Part shown: in pieces, positions 49,104 through 57,292 of the stretch | Layout: each line of letters starts with the position of its first letter | Numbering within the stretch: the first letter of the stretch is position 1 | NCBI GenBank assembly: GCA_964653855.1 | Contig: CAZZFV010000001.1 | Location: 144,429-208,428 of the forward strand | Origin: RGIG3528 sp964653855 | GTDB taxonomy: Bacteria; Bacillota; Clostridia; Lachnospirales; Lachnospiraceae | Direction of reading: 5' to 3' | DNA length: 64,000 bases | Position numbers and translations under genes: made by a program | The notes under the pieces: model-generated | Told to the model about the DNA's origin: nothing | The model's input: only the letters and a program-made list of their open reading frames with translations | Database searches by the model: none

Positions 49104-50600
49104 TTATTTATAGAAAATATTTCCGAGCATGATATCTTTCTTAAAGTCACGGATATTTGTGTCTTTATCGATAAACAATGCTTCGATTCCCATAGCGGCA
49201 GCCCAGTCTCCCATCTGCTCTGCGGTCAAATCGTACGTAAATGCGGTATGATGTGCGCCGCCTGCCATGAGCCATGCTTCCGTGCCCGTATAGAAATCGG
49301 GTGCGGGAGTCCAGAAGTTGATTGCAGTGGGAAGCTTGGGTAACGGCTTTTCAACAGGTTTACATTCAACGTCCTGAATAATAAGACGGAATCTGTTTCC
49401 GAGGTCGATGAGCGATGTTGCGATTCCCTTTCCGGTCTTTGACCGGAAAACAAGACGTGCGGGATCTTCGCGGTTACCCATCGAAAGCGGCTGACATTTG
49501 ATCTCGATCTTTCCGCTTGCGATAGACGGACAAATTTCAAGCATGTGGGCTTCAATTATGCCTTCCTTGCCTTTTACAAGGTTATAGGTGTAATCCTCAA
49601 GCATCGAGGTGCCCTTTTTGTCCTTCATGCCTGTTGTCATGATCTTCATAAGGCGAACCATTGCGGCAACCTTCCAGTCGCCTTCGGCACCGAAGCCGTA
49701 TCCCTTTTCCATGAGACGCTGTATTGCAAGTCCGGGGAGCTGCTTTAATGCGCCGAGATCGCCGAAGTGAGTAACGATTGCCTGATAATTCTTTTCTTCA
49801 AGGAATCTCTCAAATCCGATTTCGATCTTTGCCTGTTCGGAAACGTGTCTCTTAAATTCAGCGGGATCTCTTCCTTCAAGGCAAATATCGTACTTTGAAT
49901 AATATTCGTCTGTGAGTGTGTTAACGTCGGAATCGGAAACACTGTTTACGCATTCCGCGATTTCGTTTACGGGATAAGCATCGATTTCCCAACCGAACTT
50001 AAGATGAGCCTCAACCTTGTCGCCTTCCGTTACGGCAACGTTTCTCATGTTGTCCGCAACTCTCATTACACGGATGTGGCTTGATTCGATGATTCCGATT
50101 GCGGTTCTCATCCATGATGCAAGTTTTTCCTGAACTGATAAATCGCCCCAATATCCCACAATCGTCTTTCTTTCGATTCCCATGCGGGTTAAGATGTGAG
50201 CATATTCTCTGTCGCCGTGAGCGGCCTGGTTTTCGTTCATGAAATCCATGTCCATTGTAGCATAGGGGATTTCCTCGTTGTATTGCGTATGGAAATGGCA
50301 AAGAGGCTTACGAAGCTCTTTAAGTCCGAGGATCCAGCTCTTTGCGGGCGAAAACGTATGGCACCATACGATGATTCCGGCGCATTCGTCGTCCGTGTTT
50401 GCTTCGTTGAACGTCTTTCTGATGAGCTCGTTTGTGATGAGCGTAGGCTTCCATACTATTTCAAAAGGAAGAACGTGTGATGCGTTGAGGCGCTCAACGA
50501 TTTCCTTCGAATGAGCGGCAACGTGGTTTAAGCATTCTTCGCCGTAAAGGTCCTGCGAGCCTGTGCAAAACCAAAACTTATAATTTTTTACTTTTAACAT
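49104..50600 (-). CDS. araA: L-arabinose isomerase
   Basis: AraA converts L-arabinose to L-ribulose. The 498-residue protein has FWFCTGSQDLYGEECL at the start, CAGIIVWCHTFSPAKSWI, HTQYNEEIPYATMDMDFMN, FGAEGDWKVAAMVRLMK and GGAHHTAFTYDL, covering the metal-binding Glu/His residues of the family. No araB, araD, transporter or regulator lies in the window. It comes last in a - strand run after the SNF2 gene, from which it is separated by about 60 bases with a hairpin. Confidence 0.97.
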   Translation of the reverse strand: MLKVKNYKFWFCTGSQDLYGEECLNHVAAHSKEIVERLNASHVLPFEIVWKPTLITNELIRKTFNEANTDDECAGIIVWCHTFSPAKSWILGLKELRKPLCHFHTQYNEEIPYATMDMDFMNENQAAHGDREYAHILTRMGIERKTIVGYWGDLSVQEKLASWMRTAIGIIESSHIRVMRVADNMRNVAVTEGDKVEAHLKFGWEIDAYPVNEIAECVNSVSDSDVNTLTDEYYSKYDICLEGRDPAEFKRHVSEQAKIEIGFERFLEEKNYQAIVTHFGDLGALKQLPGLAIQRLMEKGYGFGAEGDWKVAAMVRLMKIMTTGMKDKKGTSMLEDYTYNLVKGKEGIIEAHMLEICPSIASGKIEIKCQPLSMGNREDPARLVFRSKTGKGIATSLIDLGNRFRLIIQDVECKPVEKPLPKLPTAINFWTPAPDFYTGTEAWLMAGGAHHTAFTYDLTAEQMGDWAAAMGIEALFIDKDTNIRDFKKDIMLGNIFYK

Positions 50601-50631
50601 TTTGATCTCCTTGAATTTTATTTATATATGA

Positions 50632-50656
50632 TTTCCGGTCGGGTGAAAACCGGAAA
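50632..50656 (-). terminator. Hairpin between the SNF2 gene and araA
   Basis: Arms TTTCCGGT and ACCGGAAA around a nine-base loop, directly after the SNF2 stop codon. No T-run follows, so it may be a weak terminator or a processing site. Confidence 0.4.
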
Positions 50657-50660
50657 ACAA

Positions 50661-53600
50661 TTACTGGTCAAGCGAAAACAGTTCCATAATCTCTTCTTTC
50701 GAAAGAGAATTTATGAATGTTTCCTTTGTGGAAATAATGGATTCCGAAAGCTCTTTCTTTTTGTTTTGGAGCTTGAATATCTTTTCCTCGATTGTGCCTT
50801 TTGTGATAAGCTTTATCACTTCGACAACGTTCTTTTGACCTATTCTGTGCGCACGGTCGGTCGCCTGGTCTTCGACCGCAGGATTCCACCAAGGGTCAAA
50901 GTGAATGACCGTGTCGGCGCCCGTCAGATTTAATCCCGTACCGCCTGCCTTCAGGGAAATTAAGAACAATTGACAATCTCCCGCATTAAAGGCTTTAACG
51001 TAGTCGAGACGCTCGCTTTTCTTTGTGCTTCCGTCAAGATAAAAGTATGTGTAGTTAAGTTCGTCGAGTGACTTCTTGATTATCTCGAGCATTGACGTAA
51101 ATTGCGAAAAAACAAGTATTCTGTGACCGTTTTCTATGAGATTTGGTACAATCTCAAGGAAAAGATCAAGCTTTCCGCTCCGCCCCGAATAATTTTCTAT
51201 AAAAGTAGACGGATGACAGCAAATCTGTCTGAGCCTTGTGAGTGCCGCAAGAATCTGAAAACGGCTCGCGTTTATTCCTTCGTTTAAGAGCTCTTCCCTT
51301 ATGTCTCCCTTTACGCTTTCGAGATAAGAAAGATAAAGATTCTTTTGCTCAAAATTAAGCTCGGCCATCATCTTTTCTTCGATCTTGTCGGGAAGTTCCG
51401 TAAGCACGTCCTTCTTCATTCGACGAAGTACGAAAGGTAAAATACGGCGGTTTAAAGATGCCTTTGCGCTTTCGTCGCCCTTTGTGATCGGCTTTTCGTA
51501 TTTTGTGATAAACCTTGTGTAGGAAAGAAGGTAAAAAGGCATTATGTAATCGAATATCGACCAGAGTTCCGAAAGCGAATTCTCGATCGGTGTGCCCGTG
51601 AGCGCAAAACGGTGGTCGGCCTGCAAGCTCTTCACGGATTTTGCGTTAACGGAAGCCGCATTCTTTATGAATTGGGCTTCGTCAAGGAATATTGTGTTGA
51701 ACTTTTTGTCGTCGTATGCGTTTATGTCTCGTCTTATCAAAGGATAAGACGTAATGTACACGTCGGTAGAATCGTTTGCCTTGATTGATGCTTCTCTTTC
51801 CGCGGGTGTTCCCTCTATAATCTTTAAGGTAAGCGACGGGGAAAACGCCTCAAATTCGTCAAACCAGTTATATACTACAGATGTAGGACAAACAATAAGG
51901 AACTTTGCGTCCGGGTTCATCTCTTTCATCTTTGTGATATAAACAATCGCTTGCAAAGTTTTTCCGAGACCCATGTCGTCCGCCAGGATTCCGCCGAGTC
52001 CGTTGTCCGCAAGATTCATAAGCCACTTGTATCCGGTAATCTGGTAAGGACGAAGGGACGCCGTAATTCCCGTGGGAAGCTCATAATCCTTGCTTTCGGA
52101 ATTCAAAATATTGTCTACAAGCGTCTTAAACTCTTCGTTTTTGGTAACCGTAAAGTGTCCCGTGTCAAAAATTCTGTCCGCAAAAAGCGCAAGCCCTTTT
52201 GACACCTGTAGTACGTCCTTTTTTTCAACGTCCTTTGCGCTGATATTAAGGTCGTCAAGGATGTTGTTAAGTTCGTTCATTTCGTCCGATTCAAGATTAA
52301 TAAACGAACCGTCCGATAATCTAAAAAACTTCTTTTTAAGCCTGTAAGCACGGAAAAGCGACTTTAATTCTTCCTTAGAAACGTCTCCGTAAGCAAAATT
52401 AAGTTCTAATAAATCGCTCTCGTTTGAAACGTTCAGCCCTATCGAGAATCTTCTGTTTTGGGAAGATTTAAGCTTCTTAAAGTCTTCCGAATAAAAGAGC
52501 TCTGCGTGCTCGGTGAGCGTATTTATTCCGTCCGTAATAAACGAATAAATGCTTGAATCCGCCTTCAAAAGGTAAAATCCCGAATATGCCTCAAAGCCGT
52601 TTGACTCGAGTATTTCGCAAATATTCTTTTCTTCCTGTTTGTTGCGAAGAATGATATAAGGCTCACTCTTTGGGCTTTCGAAGGAATTAAAGCGGTATTC
52701 GCCGTAGTTATATATGATTTCCGCTTTTATGTACGAATTATATTTGTCAAAATAAATCTGTGCCTTAAATTCGGGCGAAATGTATTTGTCGGACAGTTCT
52801 TCAGGAATTTCAAAATCCATTGTATCGTGGAGTTTAGGAAGCACAAATTCAAGGAAACGCTGCTTATATTTTCCTTCAAACACAAGCGGTGTCCTGTCTC
52901 CGCCGAGGTTATTGAAGAAAGGTAAAAAGTTATGTAAAAATACCTTGTCGGGCGTATAAATAAAGCCGTCACGATAAAGCACTTCACCGTTTTCCGAAAG
53001 AGGAATCACGGGCTCCTTGTCCTTATAATCAAAAATTATCTCGTCGTCGTGATTTATGAGCTCAAACTCGATATTCGGATTTTGAGTCACGATATGCACG
53101 TCAAAATATTGTGCGCCGTAGAGCTCAAGCGTACACGAAAGATTTCCCATTTGCTTTAAAAGCTTTATAAACAAAAACTTCGAAATGTTTAATTGCGACT
53201 TTGAAAAAATATCCGCGGAATCGTTGTTGTGCGACAACTCCATCACATCGTAAATTCCGAGAAGGTAATCGAGGAACGCCTTCGAATCCCTGTCAAAAGC
53301 ACTTTCTCCGTATATGAAATGAAAGTCCTTCCCAAGGATAATAGGCTCTTCTTTTACAAAGGAATCAAGGAATTTTTTCAAATTCTGAACCTTATAAAGT
53401 CTGCTGCTTCCCACCTTTATCGAAATTTGCGCCGTGCCTGAATTATTTTTTAGAATCGATCCTATTGTAATCACGGGCTCGATATGAAAAACATCGCCCG
53501 TTTTTGTGATCGAACGCTGATTGTCAAAATAATCGAGAATATTGTAAATACGCTTTTCGGACGGAGTCTTGGGAAGATTTCCCGATGTTTTTTCCTGGTG

Positions 53601-53879
53601 CTTATAGAGCATGCAAAGTGCGCAGATTACATGCTTGCATGCACCGTGACCGAGAAGGCTCCCGGGACATGAGCACGAATAATCAAACATGCCGTCTCCG
53701 ATTTCGTTTATAAAAACGGTATAGGTGCTGCTTCCCTTAATCAAAAACTTGTATTTTTGATTCTGCTTTGAGTAAGAAGCACTCTGGATGTGACCGTTTT
53801 TGAAATAGGTGACACCGCGCAAATAGGTTCCTTCGTCGGGAGCGATATTTCTTATTTTTTGTTTGGTAATCTGAATCAT
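50661..53879 (-). CDS. SNF2-family helicase with SWIM zinc finger
   Basis: Protein of 1072 residues. An N-terminal SWIM zinc finger is complete (C69, C71, C81, H83 in SCSCPGSLLGHGACKH). A long middle region, typical of bacterial SNF2 proteins, leads to the ATPase: motif I ILADDMGLGKTLQA, motif II DEAQ, HRFALTGTPIENSLSELWS, and motif VI DRAHRIGQKNVVE. Such proteins are ATP-driven DNA translocases; the bacterial SWIM type has no assigned task. It lies in the scpA-scpB transcription unit, which hints at chromosome work, but this is inference. Confidence 0.93.
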   Translation of the reverse strand: MIQITKQKIRNIAPDEGTYLRGVTYFKNGHIQSASYSKQNQKYKFLIKGSSTYTVFINEIGDGMFDYSCSCPGSLLGHGACKHVICALCMLYKHQEKTSGNLPKTPSEKRIYNILDYFDNQRSITKTGDVFHIEPVITIGSILKNNSGTAQISIKVGSSRLYKVQNLKKFLDSFVKEEPIILGKDFHFIYGESAFDRDSKAFLDYLLGIYDVMELSHNNDSADIFSKSQLNISKFLFIKLLKQMGNLSCTLELYGAQYFDVHIVTQNPNIEFELINHDDEIIFDYKDKEPVIPLSENGEVLYRDGFIYTPDKVFLHNFLPFFNNLGGDRTPLVFEGKYKQRFLEFVLPKLHDTMDFEIPEELSDKYISPEFKAQIYFDKYNSYIKAEIIYNYGEYRFNSFESPKSEPYIILRNKQEEKNICEILESNGFEAYSGFYLLKADSSIYSFITDGINTLTEHAELFYSEDFKKLKSSQNRRFSIGLNVSNESDLLELNFAYGDVSKEELKSLFRAYRLKKKFFRLSDGSFINLESDEMNELNNILDDLNISAKDVEKKDVLQVSKGLALFADRIFDTGHFTVTKNEEFKTLVDNILNSESKDYELPTGITASLRPYQITGYKWLMNLADNGLGGILADDMGLGKTLQAIVYITKMKEMNPDAKFLIVCPTSVVYNWFDEFEAFSPSLTLKIIEGTPAEREASIKANDSTDVYITSYPLIRRDINAYDDKKFNTIFLDEAQFIKNAASVNAKSVKSLQADHRFALTGTPIENSLSELWSIFDYIMPFYLLSYTRFITKYEKPITKGDESAKASLNRRILPFVLRRMKKDVLTELPDKIEEKMMAELNFEQKNLYLSYLESVKGDIREELLNEGINASRFQILAALTRLRQICCHPSTFIENYSGRSGKLDLFLEIVPNLIENGHRILVFSQFTSMLEIIKKSLDELNYTYFYLDGSTKKSERLDYVKAFNAGDCQLFLISLKAGGTGLNLTGADTVIHFDPWWNPAVEDQATDRAHRIGQKNVVEVIKLITKGTIEEKIFKLQNKKKELSESIISTKETFINSLSKEEIMELFSLDQ

Positions 53880-53891
53880 CTTTACCTCTGA

Positions 53892-54461
53892 TCAAATATC
53901 AAGGGACAATTGTAACTCTTCCTGAACCTCTATCTTAAAGTCTTCAAGCTTTTCCGGATTGATTATGGGCAAATCAGAAAGGGATGAAAGACCGAAGTTT
54001 CTCAAAAATTCGTCCGTCGTACCCAGTAAAATCGGGCGTCCGGGTGCGTCCATGCGCCCAAGCTCCGTCACAAGATTGTATTCGATGAGCTTGTTTATCA
54101 CGTGATCCGAGTTTACGCCTCGGATTCCCGAAATTTCGGTTTTTGTGACAGGCTGTTTGTAAGCGATGATTGAAAGTGTTTCAAGTAACGCGTCCGTCAG
54201 CACATGTTTTTTCGGTGCATGCGCAACCTTTATGATGTACTCGTACATGTCGGGCTTTGTGCACATCTGAAACGAGTCGTTGAGCTCTATTATCTGTAAT
54301 CCGCCCGTGCTTTCCTTATATTCAATCATCATATTGCGAAGAATATTGCGGACGAGACTTACGTCCTGCCCAAGAGCTTCCGCAATGCGGCTTACTTCAA
54401 CGGCTTCGCCCATCGTAAAAAGTATTGCTTCTATTTTTGCTTCGATTTCTTTAATGTTCAT
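53892..54461 (-). CDS. scpB: Segregation and condensation protein B
   Basis: ScpB (189 residues) is a winged-helix subunit that dimerises and binds ScpA in the SMC condensin. KEIEAKIEAILFTMGEAVEV starts the first domain, and ETLSIIAYKQPVTKTEISGI and GRPILLGTTDEFLRNFGL mark the second. It is 19 bases after scpA and 12 before the SNF2 gene. Confidence 0.97.
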   Translation of the reverse strand: MNIKEIEAKIEAILFTMGEAVEVSRIAEALGQDVSLVRNILRNMMIEYKESTGGLQIIELNDSFQMCTKPDMYEYIIKVAHAPKKHVLTDALLETLSIIAYKQPVTKTEISGIRGVNSDHVINKLIEYNLVTELGRMDAPGRPILLGTTDEFLRNFGLSSLSDLPIINPEKLEDFKIEVQEELQLSLDI

Positions 54462-54480
54462 TTGAATTTATGTGTTCCTT

Positions 54481-55269
54481 TTAAAAGCTCAATTCTTTGT
54501 CTTCCGTAAAATCAACGACATCATCGGCAATATAATTTATTTCCATGTCATCCGCGATACTTTCCTGAGTGACTTCGACACGCCCCATTTTCATGAGCTC
54601 AAGGATGCATAAGAAAGTAACTATTACGTCCATTTTGGTTTTGCCTTTTTCCAGTAAATCCCTAAACCAAAATTTCTTTTTTTCAAGGCCGTACGTTTGC
54701 ACATAAAACATTTTTTGCGGAAGCGTAACTTCTTCTTTTTCGATTTTGCCGAACTTTGAACGTATCGGATCGATTTTGTCTTCACGGCGGCGCATTACGC
54801 CTTCAAAAATATCGTTTAATTTTGTGAGTGTGATGCCGTTTAAGAGCCCCTTAACGTCAATGGGCTCTTTATAGTCTTTTATTGTATCAGGAATCGATTC
54901 TTCCTTATAAAACACCTTGTCTGCGTAAGTCGCCATCGATTTAAGCTCAATCGACGTATACTTATACATCTTGTATTCAAGGAGGCGTTCCACAAGTTCC
55001 GCTCTCGGGTCAATCTCTTCTCCCGTCTCCGGATCCTTTTCGTGAGGAAGAAGCATTTTTGATTTGATGCGAAGCAATGTGCTTGCCATTACAAGAAATT
55101 CGCTGATCGAATCCATGTCCTTTGTCTCGTTGTAATTTATCGCTTCAAGATATTGATCCGTGAGCAAAGAAATCGGAATATCGTATATATTTATCTTGTT
55201 TACGTCTATCAAATGAAGGAGTAAGTCGAGCGGTCCTTCAAATGCGTCAAGTTTTATCGGGATTGACAT
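54481..55269 (-). CDS. scpA: Segregation and condensation protein A
   Basis: ScpA (262 residues) is the kleisin subunit bridging SMC heads. The N-terminal pattern FEGPLDLLLHLIDVNKINIY, DIPISLLTDQYLEAI and SEFLVMASTLLRIKSKMLLP is diagnostic; the C-terminal winged helix includes VIVTFLCILELMKMGRVEV. It is the first gene of the unit, with an extended -10 promoter just upstream. Confidence 0.97.
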   Translation of the reverse strand: MSIPIKLDAFEGPLDLLLHLIDVNKINIYDIPISLLTDQYLEAINYNETKDMDSISEFLVMASTLLRIKSKMLLPHEKDPETGEEIDPRAELVERLLEYKMYKYTSIELKSMATYADKVFYKEESIPDTIKDYKEPIDVKGLLNGITLTKLNDIFEGVMRRREDKIDPIRSKFGKIEKEEVTLPQKMFYVQTYGLEKKKFWFRDLLEKGKTKMDVIVTFLCILELMKMGRVEVTQESIADDMEINYIADDVVDFTEDKELSF

Positions 55270-55307
55270 AAAAACCTCGAATTTTGAGTATCTTTTTTAA
55301 CCTGTCA

Positions 55308-55316
55308 ATTATAACA
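55308..55316 (-). promoter_or_regulatory. Extended -10 promoter of scpA-scpB
   Basis: On the - strand TG, one base, then a perfect TATAAT (55313-55308). The -35 is poor. It lies in the 71-base gap between the metallophosphoesterase gene and scpA. Confidence 0.65.
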
Positions 55317-55340
55317 TAAAGAATTCGAAAAAAGAAGAGA

Positions 55341-56159
55341 CTAAAGCGACAAAATGTCGATTGAGCACCTGTTAAACACGCGCGACGGGATTAAGTGTTC
55401 GCCTGCGCCCACACTCACAAAGTGGTTTTTATCGTAAATCCCTTTAGTGCGGTGTTTTACTCCGAATGTGGGGAATATGATTCCGTCCGTAAACGGAAGC
55501 CTTATGACACCTCCGTGGTTGTGACCGGATATGATTAGGTCCCAATTGCCGATACTTTCATAATACTCATAAAAATCGGGGTTATGGGCAAGGAGAATTT
55601 TACGGGTGGGAATTTCACATGAGGGATTCGTTCCGACGGAATTCATATCCGCAAAATAAATTTTAGGGAATTTTTTATAATCCGGAAACTTTCCCTTTTT
55701 GTAAACAGCGCGAGACAACGATATTCCGTATATTTCCGCCTCATCCGTTAATTTAATATGTGAATCGTTAAGAAGCGTAACGTTTTTCGGTAACGAACGC
55801 AAATACTCCTTAAATTCTTCAGGGAACCTCTCACGCATACTTAATTCGTGATTTCCGAACGAATAAAAAATAGGTGCAATTTCCGAAAGCGTTTTAAGCG
55901 TTTTAAGCCCCTTTTTATAATGCCCCGTGCTTTTTATCGGAACATCGCCCGGGATAAAAATATAGTCGGGGGATTCTTTTTCTATACAAGTGAGTACACG
56001 CTTAAAAAAGCTTTTGTTGTGAATGTCGCTTATAACCGCAACTTTTAAATTAAGCCCCAAATCGATTTTATAATGATTAAACAAAATGCATTTATGCTCA
56101 AAAAATTCATATAAAGCATAAATGCATATAAGTATTGCGGCAAATATAATATATTTCAT
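55341..56159 (-). CDS. Metallophosphoesterase (YkuE-like)
   Basis: Protein of 272 residues with an N-terminal membrane segment (IIFAAILICIYALYEFF) and the calcineurin-like motifs: VISDIHNKSF, FIPGDVP, FGNHELS, LLAHNPDFYE and ISGHNHGGVIRLP. The membrane anchor and motif set resemble YkuE-type phosphoesterases of the cell envelope; the substrate is not known. The expected GDxxD is GDVPIKS here. It lies 41 bases after pilO and may be co-transcribed with the pilus genes. Confidence 0.9.
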   Translation of the reverse strand: MKYIIFAAILICIYALYEFFEHKCILFNHYKIDLGLNLKVAVISDIHNKSFFKRVLTCIEKESPDYIFIPGDVPIKSTGHYKKGLKTLKTLSEIAPIFYSFGNHELSMRERFPEEFKEYLRSLPKNVTLLNDSHIKLTDEAEIYGISLSRAVYKKGKFPDYKKFPKIYFADMNSVGTNPSCEIPTRKILLAHNPDFYEYYESIGNWDLIISGHNHGGVIRLPFTDGIIFPTFGVKHRTKGIYDKNHFVSVGAGEHLIPSRVFNRCSIDILSL

Positions 56160-56200
56160 CGTGTCACCCTGTTAAGCATTATTTTTAATGTTCGTTGTTT

Positions 56201-56743
56201 TTATTCGGAAAGCGCATAAAAGTTTATGGTGAATTGGAAATTGTAAACCGCGTCCGTGTCTTCTTTATTGTATGCGGGAACATTTATATACGATATCGTG
56301 TTAAAGTATTCCGAATTTTCAAATTTCCAAAGCATCGTAAAAAAGTCGGAATAAGTGCCCGATACCGAAATCGTAAACGATCCCATATAATACGTTCCGA
56401 GGTTTTGTAGCGAATTAAACACGAGCGACTTCTTTGTGAGCTTGTCTCCTATCGTTTTTTCGATAAAGGTAAGCATCTCTCTGTCGTCCCATTTTGCGGG
56501 AAATTGCGAAACGGCTTTTTCGTATTCGGTTTCCGTGGCTTTCAGTTCCTTTTCGACCGCCGTCAGTCCTTTTCCTTGTGCGGAAAGCGTTGTGAGAAGC
56601 GCTTCCTTTTCGGTGATTTCCTCATTTAACGACTTAATGTCCGCTTTTACGGGACCGTAAAAAAAGTTATTGAAAAGTATTACCGCGATAAACACAAACG
56701 CAACCGCAATCAGTATTTTTTCTTTTAAGGTTATTTTCTTCAA
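56201..56743 (-). CDS. pilO: Type IV pilus inner-membrane protein PilO-like
   Basis: Protein of 180 residues with one N-terminal membrane segment (about 11-27), a coiled coil (about 36-80) and a C-terminal ferredoxin-like domain with GSFTISVSGTYSDFFTMLWK. This is the PilO architecture. With PilN it forms the dimer that couples cytoplasmic PilM to the outside. It follows pilN by 3 bases. Confidence 0.88.
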   Translation of the reverse strand: MKKITLKEKILIAVAFVFIAVILFNNFFYGPVKADIKSLNEEITEKEALLTTLSAQGKGLTAVEKELKATETEYEKAVSQFPAKWDDREMLTFIEKTIGDKLTKKSLVFNSLQNLGTYYMGSFTISVSGTYSDFFTMLWKFENSEYFNTISYINVPAYNKEDTDAVYNFQFTINFYALSE

Positions 56744-56746
56744 AGG

Positions 56747-57289
56747 TCAGTCCTCAACAATTTTTATTGTAAGCGTAAAGCTTTGGAGCTCGGTTTCATT
56801 TTGCGCGACTTCCGTTATTTGAGAATACGTGATTTCGCCGACATAGGGAAGTATTCGTAAATCATCCATATATTCGCCTATAAGCTCGTAATTCGGTGAT
56901 TTTGCGGAAATCGTAAGCGTTCCCTCTTTTACTGAATAGGATGAAACAATAACGTCTTCCGGCTTATGGTCAAAAATATCGCACATAAGGTCTGTCATCA
57001 CGTAATTTGCTTTTACGACATCTTTTATTTTTTCGATCTTATAAATGAAGCTGTCGTAATTCTCTTTTGTCTCCGTGTATTTTTCGGCAATGTCTCCGTA
57101 ATCGGAAATTTGTGTGTTTAAGTCATTTAAGGTGGCTTCAAGTTCATGCTTTTCTTTTAACGGCTCATACACAAAGTAGTTTCCGAAGTAGCTGACAAAA
57201 GTGATCAGTAAAAGCACATAAATCACTATTCTCGACGGAGAAAGGCTTTTTCTTTTTTGTGGAACCAGGTTTATGTCTTTATATAACAT
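56747..57289 (-). CDS. pilN: Type IV pilus inner-membrane protein PilN-like
   Basis: Protein of 180 residues. The cytoplasmic N-terminus KDINLVPQKRK contains the INL-P motif by which PilN binds PilM. One membrane segment (about 20-43), a coiled coil (about 47-90) and a C-terminal alpha/beta domain follow. The arrangement pilM-pilN-pilO is conserved; gaps are three bases on each side. Confidence 0.9.
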   Translation of the reverse strand: MLYKDINLVPQKRKSLSPSRIVIYVLLLITFVSYFGNYFVYEPLKEKHELEATLNDLNTQISDYGDIAEKYTETKENYDSFIYKIEKIKDVVKANYVMTDLMCDIFDHKPEDVIVSSYSVKEGTLTISAKSPNYELIGEYMDDLRILPYVGEITYSQITEVAQNETELQSFTLTIKIVED

Positions 57290-57292
57290 TTT

